NCBI RefSeq assembly: GCF_017874545.1 | Contig: NZ_JAGGLT010000012.1 | Span: 1 to 64,000 of the forward strand | Reading direction: 5' to 3' | DNA length: 64,000 nucleotides | From: Thermoanaerobacterium butyriciformans | GTDB lineage: Bacteria; Bacillota; Thermoanaerobacteria; Thermoanaerobacterales; Thermoanaerobacteraceae | Part shown: positions 1-8,823 of the stretch, piece by piece | Layout of the letters: each line of letters opens with the position of its first letter | How positions within the stretch are numbered: position 1 is the first letter of the stretch | Position numbers and translations under genes: made by a program | Notes under the pieces: generated by a model | Told to the model about the DNA's origin: nothing | Databases searched by the model: none | The model's input: only the letters and a program-made list of their open reading frames with translations

Positions 1-175
1 ATATCACGATGAATGTAGCGCAGTTTGGCGTATGAGCGAAAGCGAAAGCCGTCACAACGCATAGACGGCGTTAGCCAAACAAGCGAAATGAATCGATGAT
101 ATATTAGATAAGCGAAATTTGTGAGCGTTGATAAGATTTTTTCGAAAGATGCAAAAGGACAAATGAACAAAAGAT
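1..175 (+). other. rRNA operon spacer upstream of 5S, structured
   Basis: No open reading frame or tRNA is visible here. The stretch can fold into a long irregular stem: the first bases (atatca..cgat) pair with those around 89-103, gtttggc at about 23-29 pairs with gccaaac at about 74-80, and gccgtc pairs with gacggc nearer the tip. This fits a 23S-5S spacer with a processing stem, because 5S rRNA follows directly. The 23S gene itself is not in the window. Confidence 0.5.
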
Positions 176-285
176 TTCCGGTGGCAATAGCGGAGGTTAA
201 AAACCCGTTCCCATACCGAACACGGAAGTGAAGCCCTCCAGCGCCGATGGTACTGATTACTCGGGAGAGTAGGTCGCTGCCGGTA
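176..285 (+). rRNA. rrf: 5S ribosomal RNA
   Basis: The segment carries the conserved bacterial 5S core (cccgttcccataccgaacac, then ggaagtgaagcc, then cagcgccgatggtact and gggagagtaggtcgctgcc). The 5' end (tccggtggca) pairs with the 3' end (tgccggta) to form helix I. Its length of about 110 nt is normal. It is the last gene of an rRNA operon reading into the window and is followed by a Rho-independent terminator. The exact ends are uncertain by a few bases. Confidence 0.95.
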
Positions 286-297
286 AAAATTTAGTAA

Positions 298-336
298 AAG
301 AGGTAGTCTGTTTTTAATGGACTATCTCTTTTTTGT
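298..336 (+). terminator. Rho-independent terminator of the rRNA operon
   Basis: An 11-bp stem (aagaggtagtc with gactatctctt, one G-U pair) is followed by a T-rich tract (ttttttgtttt). Confidence 0.85.
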
Positions 337-383
337 TTTATATATTGATTGTAAAAAAATATTATTAAAAAAGATAAAAACAC

Positions 384-412
384 TTGATAAAAATGCGAAA
401 TTATAGTAAACT
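384..412 (+). promoter_or_regulatory. candidate sigma-A promoter for the LacI-type regulator
   Basis: TTGATA, 17 bases, then TAAACT. The -10 box is weak. The transcript would have a leader of about 85 nt before the ATG at 505. Confidence 0.4.
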
Positions 413-504
413 TAATTGTGCATATATGATTTAAAAAGTTATTTAACCTTTACATAATTGTAGTGCAATATATTTATTAATAGCGATGAGAAAGGGTAAA
501 TGTT

Positions 505-1572
505 ATGAAAAAGGTAACTATACAAGATATTGCTAATGAGCTAAATCTATCGCGAAACACCGTTTCAAAGGCATTAAAAAATAGTGATAAAGTATCTTAT
601 GAAACAAAATACAATGTTGTAAAGAAAGCAAATGAGTTAGGATATTCAAAACTTTCTTCGAGTTTATTAAATTTATTTAAGATAAAAGAAAAAGACGATG
701 ATGTTAAGACAATTATCGTGTTGGCTAGAAGAGAAATATCGCCATTTTGGAATAGCATTGTAATGGGAATAGCTGATGAACTTAAGGAGACAGGAAGTAA
801 ATTACAACTTTACTTTGTCAGTGATGAAGAGGAGAGAAACAATATTCTTCCTATAGAGATGGATGAGGATGTCACTGGCATTATTATATTAAGTGTTTTT
901 TCAAAAGAATATATAGATGAAATAAAAAAGTACAAAATTCCTATGGTTTTTCTAGATGCACCTGTTGATATTTCAAGTATAGCTTATGACTATGATATTA
1001 TTATTCCTGAAGGTGAAAAAAGCATAGAAACAATAACTAAAGATCTTATTGCAAAAGGGTGTAAGAAAATTGGTTTTATAGGGGATATAACTTATTGTAA
1101 ATCTATTAATGACCGATTTAAAGGATATTTAAAAGCATTAAATGATGCAAACATACCTGTAGATAACACTATTATTGCAACATATCATACGGAGCATAAA
1201 TTTTATGTAACAGAAGAAGTTGAAAAGGCTCTTGATGGATTTGCATATATACCGGACGCAATTGTTTGTGCTAATGATAACATTGCATTAGATGTTGTGC
1301 GTTATTTAAAAGATAAAGGTATATCAGTACCTGATGATGTAGCTGTTACAGGATATGATGATTTGGAAAGCATGGCTAAAGTTATAGAACCGTATCTTAC
1401 GACCGTTCGTGTTGGCAATCAAAGGCTGGGCAGGCGACTTGTTCAGCAACTAATGTGGAGAATTGAAAATCCTGCTTTTCCAACGGAAGTGACATTTATT
1501 TATACTGAAGTTATTTTTAGAAAATCTTCAGAAAAAATCATTCATAACCACCATGCTGATGCATTTAATTAA
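505..1572 (+). CDS. LacI-family transcriptional regulator
   Basis: The 355-residue protein has the LacI/GalR layout. An N-terminal helix-turn-helix (residues 4-27, VTIQDIANELNLSRNTVSKA) and hinge are followed by a periplasmic-binding-protein-like sensor domain. The sensor contains KKIGFIGD, the PDAIVCANDNIALDVVRYL segment and the C-terminal TGYDDLESMAKVIEPYLTTV block. The start is the ATG preceded by AGAAAGGG. It lies directly upstream of, and co-oriented with, the large sugar-uptake and mannanase locus, so it is most likely the local regulator, sensing a manno- or gluco-oligosaccharide; this is inference. It has its own terminator, so it is a separate transcription unit. I found no convincing LacI-type palindrome at the promoter near 1811, so the operator remains unidentified. 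Confidence 0.88.
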   Translation: MKKVTIQDIANELNLSRNTVSKALKNSDKVSYETKYNVVKKANELGYSKLSSSLLNLFKIKEKDDDVKTIIVLARREISPFWNSIVMGIADELKETGSKLQLYFVSDEEERNNILPIEMDEDVTGIIILSVFSKEYIDEIKKYKIPMVFLDAPVDISSIAYDYDIIIPEGEKSIETITKDLIAKGCKKIGFIGDITYCKSINDRFKGYLKALNDANIPVDNTIIATYHTEHKFYVTEEVEKALDGFAYIPDAIVCANDNIALDVVRYLKDKGISVPDDVAVTGYDDLESMAKVIEPYLTTVRVGNQRLGRRLVQQLMWRIENPAFPTEVTFIYTEVIFRKSSEKIIHNHHADAFN

Positions 1573-1592
1573 AAATTTGATTTTTTATTGTT

Positions 1593-1666
1593 AAAGACTC
1601 TTTTATGCACTGTGAAGTTGCAATTATTAATTTAACTTATACTGTGCAAAAAGAGTCTTTTTAATT
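1593..1666 (+). terminator. terminator after the LacI-type regulator
   Basis: aaagactctttt plus gcac at 1593-1610 pair with gtgc plus aaaaagagtcttt at about 1644-1660, followed by ttaatttt. The loop is long (about 33 nt) and AT-rich. The remaining 1667-1929 stretch, part of a 357-base gap, holds the promoter and phased repeat listed separately and no gene. Confidence 0.7.
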
Positions 1667-1810
1667 TTAATAATTATTAAGAATAATTTTGTTTTTAACG
1701 CATTAATAGTGCATGAAATGTTGCAAAATAACTATATAATGATAATTGATTGCCAATGTAAAATATAATAATGTAAGTAAAAAAATACAAAAAAATTATT
1801 CTGATAAGGA

Positions 1811-1839
1811 TTGCATTAGTTTAAAATATCTGCTATAAT
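1811..1839 (+). promoter_or_regulatory. sigma-A promoter of the polysaccharide-uptake operon
   Basis: TTGCAT, 17 bases, TATAAT. The -10 is a perfect match and the spacing is optimal. It lies 91 bases before the first ATG of the operon. Confidence 0.7.
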
Positions 1840-1870
1840 ATAGTTAATCAATATAAATGTAATAATAATA

Positions 1871-1908
1871 CACAATAAATTCACAATCAATACACAATTT
1901 ATACACAT
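1871..1908 (+). repeat. four phased CACA(A)T repeats in the operon leader
   Basis: CACAAT begins at 1871, 1882 and 1893, and CACAT at 1904, exactly 11 bases apart each time. The repeat lies between the promoter and the ribosome binding site (AGAAGGG near 1914), so it is in the 5' untranslated leader. It could be a protein-binding array on DNA or RNA, or a low-structure leader; its function is unknown. Confidence 0.6.
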
Positions 1909-1929
1909 CTCAAAGAAGGGATTGAAAGC

Positions 1930-4839
1930 ATGAGATATTTAAGGTATTTATTATTCACAATAATGTTTTTAATTTTTAGCTACAATTTAGTATTTGCTTC
2001 TACAGGTGATAATTCTACAAGTGTAAAACTCAACAGCTATTATGAAAATTATAAAGAGATTCTTAATGAGGCAGAGATAAAGGGGATTAATTACAATGAA
2101 TATTTAAAAGAGCACGATACGAAGTTAAGACCAAATGTAAAATATGAAATCGATGCAAAGGATTATATAAATACAGATGGTATGCAGGTAAAGGAATATG
2201 CCAATTATAAAGGAATGGGCGGTATATCTATATATACGGGAGAAAAAGGATATATTGATTATAATGTCAATATAGAAGAGGAAGGCTTTTATGATATATC
2301 TATTGTCTATTATCCCATTGAAGGGACGGGTGGGCCAATTCAAAGAGCTATATTTGTTGACAGTTCTTTGCCATATAAAGAGCTTGGATTGGTTGAGTTT
2401 CAAAGAATATATGTTAATGCAACAAATAAATGGCAGAGGGATAATAGAGGCAATGACATAATACCAGAACAAAAAGAAAAACCTGATTGGATAACAAGTT
2501 ATTGTTATGACAGTGAAGGTTATGTTACAGAAAACCTTTCTTTGTATCTGACTAAGGGTGTTCATAAAATTACACTCTACTCTATACGAGAGCCAATGTT
2601 ACTTCACAAGATAATATTAGATAATTCATCAAAAGTTTTGCCATACAGTGAGGTTATTAAGAATCTTGATGGAAAAGGAATAAAAGATACTTTAAATCAA
2701 GAGATCCGAATTGAAGCAGAAGATGCAAACAAGAAATCTTCACCTATGCTTCATCCTACACAAGATAAATCATCCCCTGCTGTATATCCGTATAGTCCAA
2801 AAGAGTTAAAAAATAATACAGTAGGTAGTGATGGCAATTGGAGTATCGTTGGACAATGGTTAGAGTGGGACTTTAATGTACCAGAAAGTGGATATTACTA
2901 CATTACAATGAATGTGCGACAAAATTTCGTAAGAGGAATTTATACTTCCAGAAAGATAACAATAGATGGGAAAGTCCCGTTTGAGGAAATGAATAGTTAT
3001 GGTTTTACGTACAATAGTCAATGGCATATGGTTACATTAGAAAATTCTAAAGGTGAGAAATATAAATTTTATTTAGAAGCGGGAAAGCATACCATCAGAA
3101 TGGAAGTTGTTTTAGGAAATTTTGGGAACATAGTTTCACAAGTTCAGGGAGTTATGCAAGAGCTTAATTCAACTTATAGGAAAGTAATTCGCATAACAGG
3201 AGTTGATCCAGATAGTTATAGAGATTATAACATAGAACAAAATATACCCGAATTAGATAAAGAATTAATAGATGAGAGAAATAAGCTCAATGCTGCTATA
3301 AAGGATCTTCAAAAAGTTGCAGGAACAGGGAGCGATAGGGAAGCTGCATTAAGTACTATGGTAGCTGATTTAAATTACGTTATTCCTGATGTTGAAAGAC
3401 TTCCTGCTATATTAGGAGCTTTCAAAATGGACATTAGTGCATTAGGGACATGGATTACAGGTGTCGTGAATCAGCCTTTAGCTGTTGACACGATTTACAT
3501 ACATTCACCAAATGTAAAAATTACAGAAAGAAATAATTCTATCTGGAATAGATTTGTACATGAGGTCAAGAGTTTATATTATTCATTTGTAATCGATTAT
3601 AATGCTATTGGCAATGTTGCAAAAGGAGGACGAGGTACAAGGACAATTACAGTATGGATTGGTTCTGGAAGGGATCAGGCAAATGTTCTTAAAAAATTGA
3701 TTGATGAGACATTTACGCCAAAAACCAATATCAATGTTAATGTCATGCTTGTGGATATGAACATGCTTTTACCAGCTACTTTAGCTGGGCAAGGCCCTGA
3801 TGTTGCTGTTCAAGTTGCTACTGATTTACCAATGAATTATGGATTGCGCAATGCTGTAGTAGATTTGAAAAAGTTTAGAGACATAGCTGATGTAAAGAAA
3901 CAATTTAGGGAAAGTGCCATGGTACCATATGAGTTTGGCGGGCATACATTTGCGCTACCTGAGACTCAGACTTGGCCGATGATGTTTTATAGAAAAGATA
4001 TTTTGGATGAATTAGGACTAAAAGTACCGGAGACGTGGGATGAAATGGAATCAGCACTTTCGGTATTAAGTAAAAATCAAATGGATCTTGGAATGTTACC
4101 AGACGAGAATATTTTTGCAATGTTATTATATCAAAATGGTGGAAAATATTATAATTCTGATGCTACATCTTCAGAATTAGATAGCGATGTAGCAGTCAAA
4201 GCATTTAAAGAGTATTGTAAATTTTATACAGATTATAAACTGGATACGCAGAATCCAGTAGATCAAAGATTTAGAACTGGTGAGGCTCCAATTGTAATTG
4301 CAGATTACACTTTGTATAATCAACTTCAAGTTTCTGCACCTGATATAAAGGGATTATGGGGATTTAGCATGGTTCCTGGTACAGTAACGAAAGACGGAAA
4401 GATAGATTATTCTGTTGGAAGTACTGGAACTGCTACTATAATGTTAAAACAAACGAAAAATGAGGAAGCCTCTTGGGAATTCATGAAATGGTGGGTTTCT
4501 ACAGATACGCAAATAAAGTATAGTCAAGAGTTGGAGGCTTTGATGGGAGCTGCCGCTAGATATCCTACAGCAAATATCAAAGCATTTGAGAGCTTACCAT
4601 GGCCGTCTGACGATTATGATGCTTTAAAAAGCCAAGCGAAATGGGTTAAAGGGATTCCACAGATACCTGGAAGCTATTTCACATGGAGAAATATAAACAA
4701 TGCATTTTATACAGTTGTTTTTGCCGAAAACAATAACAAAATGGAGCCAAGAGAGGCTCTTACAGAATATGTAAGGTATATTAACGATGAGATTACGTTT
4801 AAGAGGCAAGAATTTGGGCTTTCAATTCCTAAAAAATAA
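1930..4839 (+). CDS. extracellular solute-binding protein (family 1) with N-terminal carbohydrate-binding-like domains
   Basis: This 969-residue protein is more than twice the usual length of a sugar-binding protein. It begins with a signal peptide (residues 1-23, cut near VFAS) that lacks a lipobox cysteine. Two beta-sandwich modules follow, at about 75-235 and 258-420; the second starts IRIEAEDANK like CBM6/CBM35 modules and contains the GQWLEWDFNVPESGYYYITM pattern. A helical linker spans about 430-560. The C-terminal part, from about 605, is a typical ABC family-1 binding protein (TITVWIGSG, LAGQGPDVAVQ, FALPETQTWPMMFYRKDIL, GLKVPETWDEM, EEASWEFMKWW). It probably captures a polysaccharide or long oligosaccharide at the cell surface for the two permeases that follow immediately. 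The missing lipobox means anchoring must be through an uncleaved signal, the cell wall or the permease. The ligand is unproven; the terminal GH26 gene suggests mannan. Confidence 0.85.
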   Translation: MRYLRYLLFTIMFLIFSYNLVFASTGDNSTSVKLNSYYENYKEILNEAEIKGINYNEYLKEHDTKLRPNVKYEIDAKDYINTDGMQVKEYANYKGMGGISIYTGEKGYIDYNVNIEEEGFYDISIVYYPIEGTGGPIQRAIFVDSSLPYKELGLVEFQRIYVNATNKWQRDNRGNDIIPEQKEKPDWITSYCYDSEGYVTENLSLYLTKGVHKITLYSIREPMLLHKIILDNSSKVLPYSEVIKNLDGKGIKDTLNQEIRIEAEDANKKSSPMLHPTQDKSSPAVYPYSPKELKNNTVGSDGNWSIVGQWLEWDFNVPESGYYYITMNVRQNFVRGIYTSRKITIDGKVPFEEMNSYGFTYNSQWHMVTLENSKGEKYKFYLEAGKHTIRMEVVLGNFGNIVSQVQGVMQELNSTYRKVIRITGVDPDSYRDYNIEQNIPELDKELIDERNKLNAAIKDLQKVAGTGSDREAALSTMVADLNYVIPDVERLPAILGAFKMDISALGTWITGVVNQPLAVDTIYIHSPNVKITERNNSIWNRFVHEVKSLYYSFVIDYNAIGNVAKGGRGTRTITVWIGSGRDQANVLKKLIDETFTPKTNINVNVMLVDMNMLLPATLAGQGPDVAVQVATDLPMNYGLRNAVVDLKKFRDIADVKKQFRESAMVPYEFGGHTFALPETQTWPMMFYRKDILDELGLKVPETWDEMESALSVLSKNQMDLGMLPDENIFAMLLYQNGGKYYNSDATSSELDSDVAVKAFKEYCKFYTDYKLDTQNPVDQRFRTGEAPIVIADYTLYNQLQVSAPDIKGLWGFSMVPGTVTKDGKIDYSVGSTGTATIMLKQTKNEEASWEFMKWWVSTDTQIKYSQELEALMGAAARYPTANIKAFESLPWPSDDYDALKSQAKWVKGIPQIPGSYFTWRNINNAFYTVVFAENNNKMEPREALTEYVRYINDEITFKRQEFGLSIPKK

Positions 4840-4851
4840 GGAGAGAGAATA

Positions 4852-5808
4852 ATGAATCAAGTAGATGTTGCTTTAGATCAACCAATGATAAATGTTGAAA
4901 GAAGACATAGAGACGAATGGTCACTGAAAGCTAAAATAATAAAGAATAAGACGTCGTATATAATGATAGCACCTTATTTTATATTGTTTTTTCTATTCAC
5001 TGTCCTACCTGTACTGATGTCGATGGCATTGAGCTTTACAAATTTTAATGTTTTAGAATCACCCAAATTTATAGGCTGGAATAACTATATTAGGGCTTTT
5101 TTAGAGGATGATGTTTTTAGAATTGCTATAAGAAATACATTGATATTTGCAGTTATAACTGGACCAATAAGTTATGTAATGTGTCTTTTATTTGCATGGA
5201 TGATAAACGAATTTAACGGTAAACTCAGGACGTTCCTTACATTAATATTTTATGCACCATCGATATCAGGGAATGCTTATGTAATATGGAATTATGTATT
5301 AAGAGGAGACAGATATGGGATTTTGAATGGAATATTATTATCACTAAATATTATAAATGCACCAATAGTTTGGATGAAAACAGAAAAGTACGTTATGACA
5401 TTTTTGATTATTGTCCAATTATGGCTGAGCCTTGGAACAGGGTTCTTAACGTTTATAGCAGGATTACAGACAATTGACAAATCAATGTATGAAGCTGCTG
5501 CTATTGATGGCATAAAAAATAGATGGCAGGAACTTTGGTACGTGACTCTACCTTCCATGAAGCCTCAACTACTGTTTGGAGCTGTAATGCAAATAACTCA
5601 GTCATTTGCTGTTGCAGATATATCAATACAACTGGCCGGTAATCCAAGTGTCAATTATTCAGGAGCAACTATAGTGACGCACTTGATGGATTATGGATCT
5701 ATAAGATATGAAATGGGATATGCTTCTGCTATTGCTACTATTCTATTTTTATTGATGGTTGGTTCCAACAAACTAATTGGGAAGCTTCTTAGAAGGGTAG
5801 GTAATTGA
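4852..5808 (+). CDS. sugar ABC transporter permease (MalF/LplB-like), first pair
   Basis: The 318-residue membrane protein has about six transmembrane helices after a cytoplasmic N-terminus of roughly 35 residues. The ABC permease EAA loop near residue 214 (EAAAIDGIKNRWQELWYVTL) is the contact site for the ATPase. The start ATG follows AAGGAGAGAG, 12 bases after the binding-protein gene. It pairs with the permease at 5810. No ATPase gene lies in the locus, so a shared MsmX/UgpC-type ATPase is presumed. The product belongs to the binding-protein-dependent importers of oligosaccharides (LplB/UgpA type). Confidence 0.92.
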   Translation: MNQVDVALDQPMINVERRHRDEWSLKAKIIKNKTSYIMIAPYFILFFLFTVLPVLMSMALSFTNFNVLESPKFIGWNNYIRAFLEDDVFRIAIRNTLIFAVITGPISYVMCLLFAWMINEFNGKLRTFLTLIFYAPSISGNAYVIWNYVLRGDRYGILNGILLSLNIINAPIVWMKTEKYVMTFLIIVQLWLSLGTGFLTFIAGLQTIDKSMYEAAAIDGIKNRWQELWYVTLPSMKPQLLFGAVMQITQSFAVADISIQLAGNPSVNYSGATIVTHLMDYGSIRYEMGYASAIATILFLLMVGSNKLIGKLLRRVGN

Positions 5809-5809
5809 A

Positions 5810-6700
5810 ATGATAAATGATAAAGTGAGTTTAAAATTTCACTTTCATATAAAAAGGCATAGAAAAATAAACCGGTCGATGGCAGGCAATGTTACTTTAT
5901 TTATATTTATGGGCATAGCTGGAATATTTATGGCAATTCCATTGGTGTTTGTAGTAAGTAATGCATTTAAACCTTTGGATGAATTATTTAGATATCCACC
6001 AACGTTGTTTCCAAGACATATTACAACTAATAATTTTTCGGACTTGTTTGTGCTTATGTCAAACTCGTGGGTACCATTTAGTAGATATATATTAAATACA
6101 ATTATCATAACAGGTGGTGGAACTTTGGGTCATGTAATTGTAGCATCATTAGCAGCTTACCCATTAGCAAAACATGATTTCCCTGGGAAAAATCTTTTAT
6201 TTAGCATGGTTGTACTGTCACTCATGTTTACATGGCAGGTAACACAAGTGCCTAACTATTTGATTATATCAAAATTAGGAATTAATAATACTTACTTAGC
6301 TGTTATTTTGCCGGCATTTGCTTACGGATTAGGATTGTACTTAATGAAGCAATTTATGGAACAAATACCAGATTCGCTTTTGGAGTCAGCTAGACTTGAT
6401 GGAGCAAGTGAATTTAGGATTTTTTGGTCAATTGTAATGCCTAATGTAAAACCAGCATGGTTAACTCTTGCAATATTGCAGTTTCAAACGATGTGGGGCA
6501 ATACAGGAAGCCAGTTTTTAAGGGATGAGCAATTGAAACCACTCCAATATGCATTATTTCAAATTGTCAATAGTGGGCCTGCAAGACAAGGAGCTGCGGC
6601 AGTTGTTACTTTGATTATTGCGGCTGTACCAATAATATTTTTCCTAATTTTTAATAGCAGCATCATAGAGACAATGACGACATCAGGTATGAAAGAATAA
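5810..6700 (+). CDS. sugar ABC transporter permease (MalG/UgpE-like), first pair
   Basis: The 296-residue integral membrane protein carries the EAA motif near residue 192 (ESARLDGASEFRIFWSIVMP). It forms the second half of the heterodimeric channel with the product of the preceding gene. It starts one base after that gene's stop codon, so the two are likely translationally coupled. The N-terminus lacks a signal peptide and begins with a basic cytoplasmic segment before the first helix at about residues 28-48. Confidence 0.92.
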   Translation: MINDKVSLKFHFHIKRHRKINRSMAGNVTLFIFMGIAGIFMAIPLVFVVSNAFKPLDELFRYPPTLFPRHITTNNFSDLFVLMSNSWVPFSRYILNTIIITGGGTLGHVIVASLAAYPLAKHDFPGKNLLFSMVVLSLMFTWQVTQVPNYLIISKLGINNTYLAVILPAFAYGLGLYLMKQFMEQIPDSLLESARLDGASEFRIFWSIVMPNVKPAWLTLAILQFQTMWGNTGSQFLRDEQLKPLQYALFQIVNSGPARQGAAAVVTLIIAAVPIIFFLIFNSSIIETMTTSGMKE

Positions 6701-6711
6701 GGGTGAAAAAA

Positions 6712-8196
6712 ATGGTATATAAAAGATTTTTAGCATTTATGGCAATTATAATGTTAATATTATCAGATTCAGTTTATGCTTTATCATATATGAATGTCCC
6801 ATATTACACTTATAATTACGATTATTGGGGAAATATTTATTACACTCCACCTGCTTATATTCCGCAAAATGTTTTAAGTGGTGTTGGTATTGGATGTGGA
6901 GATTTTAAAAATCCACAAGATATATTTGTGGATGACAATAAGAAGTTATATATAGCTGATACAGGGAATAATCGAATAGTTGTATACGATTTGAATGATA
7001 AAAAAGTATCGGAAATAAAGGGCTTCGTTAATAATGGAGTTGAAGAATCTTTTAAGTCTCCATCAGGTATATATGTGACAAGCGACGGTAAAATCTACAT
7101 CGCTGATACTGACAACAACCGAGTTGTAGCACTTAATAGTGATGGTACATTGTATAAAATAATTAAAAATCCTAAATCGAAAGATTTAGGCAAAGATTTT
7201 CAGTTTTCGCCACTTAAGGTTGCTGTTGATTATGCAGGCAGAGTATATGTAATTGCTAAAAATTTATTTGAAGGAATAATGTCTTTTGATAATGAAGGAA
7301 ATTTTACTGGATTTGTAGGTACAATATATGTGAACATAAGCCCGTATGAAAAAATATGGAGAAAGTTATCAACAAAAGCACAAAGGAAAAGTCAAATACA
7401 ATTTATTCCAACCGAATTTACAGGAATTGATATAACATCAGATGGTTTCTTATATGCTACAAATATAGATGCAAATGGCAAACAATCTGTTAGGAAGTTG
7501 AATCCTAAAGGACAAGATATTATAAAGATGAACAATAATAATTCAAAGCAATCAGGGACACTAAGTGGTGATCTATTTTGGAGACTTAGTGGGAACTACT
7601 CTGGGGCATCCCAAATTATTGATGTAACATATAGAGATAATGGAATATATTCAATTTTGGATAGAAGAAGAGGAAGAATATTTACATACGATGATGAAGG
7701 AGATCTCCTGTATATATTTGGTGGACTTGGGAGCCAAGAAGGTACTTTTAAAAACCCGATTGCCATTGACAAGATAGGTGACGAAATACTTGTTTTGGAT
7801 ATGGGTAGAGGGAATATAACTATATTTGTTCCAACAGAATACGGGAGTCTTATAAATAAGGCAGTTTCAGAAAGGTACAATGGCGATGAAGCATCAGCAG
7901 TGGAATTGTGGAAAAGAGTTATAAAACTTGATTCAAATTTTGAATTGGCTTATGTTGGTGTTGGAAAATCATATCTTGCTTCTGGAGAAAACAAAGAAGC
8001 CATGAAATATTTTAAGTTAGGCATGGATAGAACATATTACTCTATTGCTTATAGGAGATACAGAGATGACATTTTAAAGAAAAATCTTGGATACATTTTA
8101 ACTGTTATTATTGTTTTAATTGCAATATATGTGATAAAGAGATTGTTTAAAAGAAAAAAGATAAAAAAAGATGGTGGTTCAGTGTATGAGTATTGA
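6712..8196 (+). CDS. membrane-anchored NHL-repeat protein with TPR-like segment
   Basis: This protein of about 494 residues starts with a signal or anchor helix (residues 1-24). A beta-propeller of NHL type follows, with clear repeats near 65-150 (DIFVDDNKKLYIADTGNNRI and GIYVTSDGKIYIADTDNNRV) and degenerate ones to about 365. A TPR-like helical pair follows at about 370-440 (AVELWKRVIKLDSNFELAYV, YLASGENKEAMKYFKLGMDR). A C-terminal transmembrane helix ends in a basic tail (KRLFKRKK). I prefer the ATG at 6712, because GGTGA lies seven bases upstream, over the GTG at 6703. It sits between the permeases and the Yip1-like gene, so it is probably an extracytoplasmic scaffold for the transport complex. 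Its biochemical role is not known to me. Confidence 0.75.
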   Translation: MVYKRFLAFMAIIMLILSDSVYALSYMNVPYYTYNYDYWGNIYYTPPAYIPQNVLSGVGIGCGDFKNPQDIFVDDNKKLYIADTGNNRIVVYDLNDKKVSEIKGFVNNGVEESFKSPSGIYVTSDGKIYIADTDNNRVVALNSDGTLYKIIKNPKSKDLGKDFQFSPLKVAVDYAGRVYVIAKNLFEGIMSFDNEGNFTGFVGTIYVNISPYEKIWRKLSTKAQRKSQIQFIPTEFTGIDITSDGFLYATNIDANGKQSVRKLNPKGQDIIKMNNNNSKQSGTLSGDLFWRLSGNYSGASQIIDVTYRDNGIYSILDRRRGRIFTYDDEGDLLYIFGGLGSQEGTFKNPIAIDKIGDEILVLDMGRGNITIFVPTEYGSLINKAVSERYNGDEASAVELWKRVIKLDSNFELAYVGVGKSYLASGENKEAMKYFKLGMDRTYYSIAYRRYRDDILKKNLGYILTVIIVLIAIYVIKRLFKRKKIKKDGGSVYEY

Positions 8197-8812
8197 TAGA
8201 GAAAAATTGCTATATCCATTTTATGTAATGATACATCCATTTGATGGATTTTATGAAGTACGCAACAGAAATAAAGGTAGTGTTGCCATTGCTTTAATAT
8301 TAGTTTTTCTATTTGGTTTGTCATTTTCACTTAGAAGAAATTATGCAGGTTTTGTAGTGAATTTTGTAGATCCTCGGTCAGTTGATAGCAGGACAGAAAT
8401 TATTGCCGTTTTTTTGGCAGTATTCTTGTTTGCCATATCAAATTGGTCTATAACAAGTCTGACAGAAGGTGAAGGCAGATTTAAAGATATATTAGTTGTT
8501 ATAGGATATTCTTTACTGCCAATGATATTGACATATACACCTGCAATAGTTATATCATGGTTTATTGCACAAGGAGAAGGTAGTTATTATTATCTCTTAA
8601 TCAATGCTGCTACGCTATTTACAGTTATTTTAATGATTATAGGGATTATGACTATTCACAATTATACATTTGGCAAAACGTTAATTACGATTGTATTTAC
8701 ATTTATTGCGTTGTTACTTATTCTCTTTTTGATATTACTGCTTCTCTTTTTGATACAGCAAGTTTGGCTATTTATACAAAGCTTGTACATAGAAATGATT
8801 CTAAGAGTATAG
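8186..8812 (+). CDS. Yip1-domain-like polytopic membrane protein
   Basis: The roughly 208-residue protein has five hydrophobic helices and the Yip1-like pattern: an N-terminal MIHPFDGFYEVRNRNKGSV segment, then helices including the SLLPMILTYTPAIVIS stretch. The ATG at 8186 has GGTGG upstream and overlaps the end of the NHL gene by 11 bases; an in-frame ATG at 8171 is possible but has a worse ribosome site. Yip1-family proteins often sit next to sugar ABC permeases in Firmicutes. A role in assembling or positioning the transporter is inference. Confidence 0.7.
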   Translation: MSIDREKLLYPFYVMIHPFDGFYEVRNRNKGSVAIALILVFLFGLSFSLRRNYAGFVVNFVDPRSVDSRTEIIAVFLAVFLFAISNWSITSLTEGEGRFKDILVVIGYSLLPMILTYTPAIVISWFIAQGEGSYYYLLINAATLFTVILMIIGIMTIHNYTFGKTLITIVFTFIALLLILFLILLLLFLIQQVWLFIQSLYIEMILRV

Positions 8813-8823
8813 GAGTGCGGAAT

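Noticed and set aside
1667-1930. LacI-type operator near the uptake promoter
   Set aside because: Several imperfect palindromes (for example gcattaatagtgc near 1700) exist, but none has good symmetry or a second copy, so none is listed as a feature.
2125-2565. Reverse-strand open frame inside the large binding-protein gene
   Set aside because: It is antisense to a clearly coding region, lacks a ribosome site and shows no recognisable domain; composition is that of a shadow frame.
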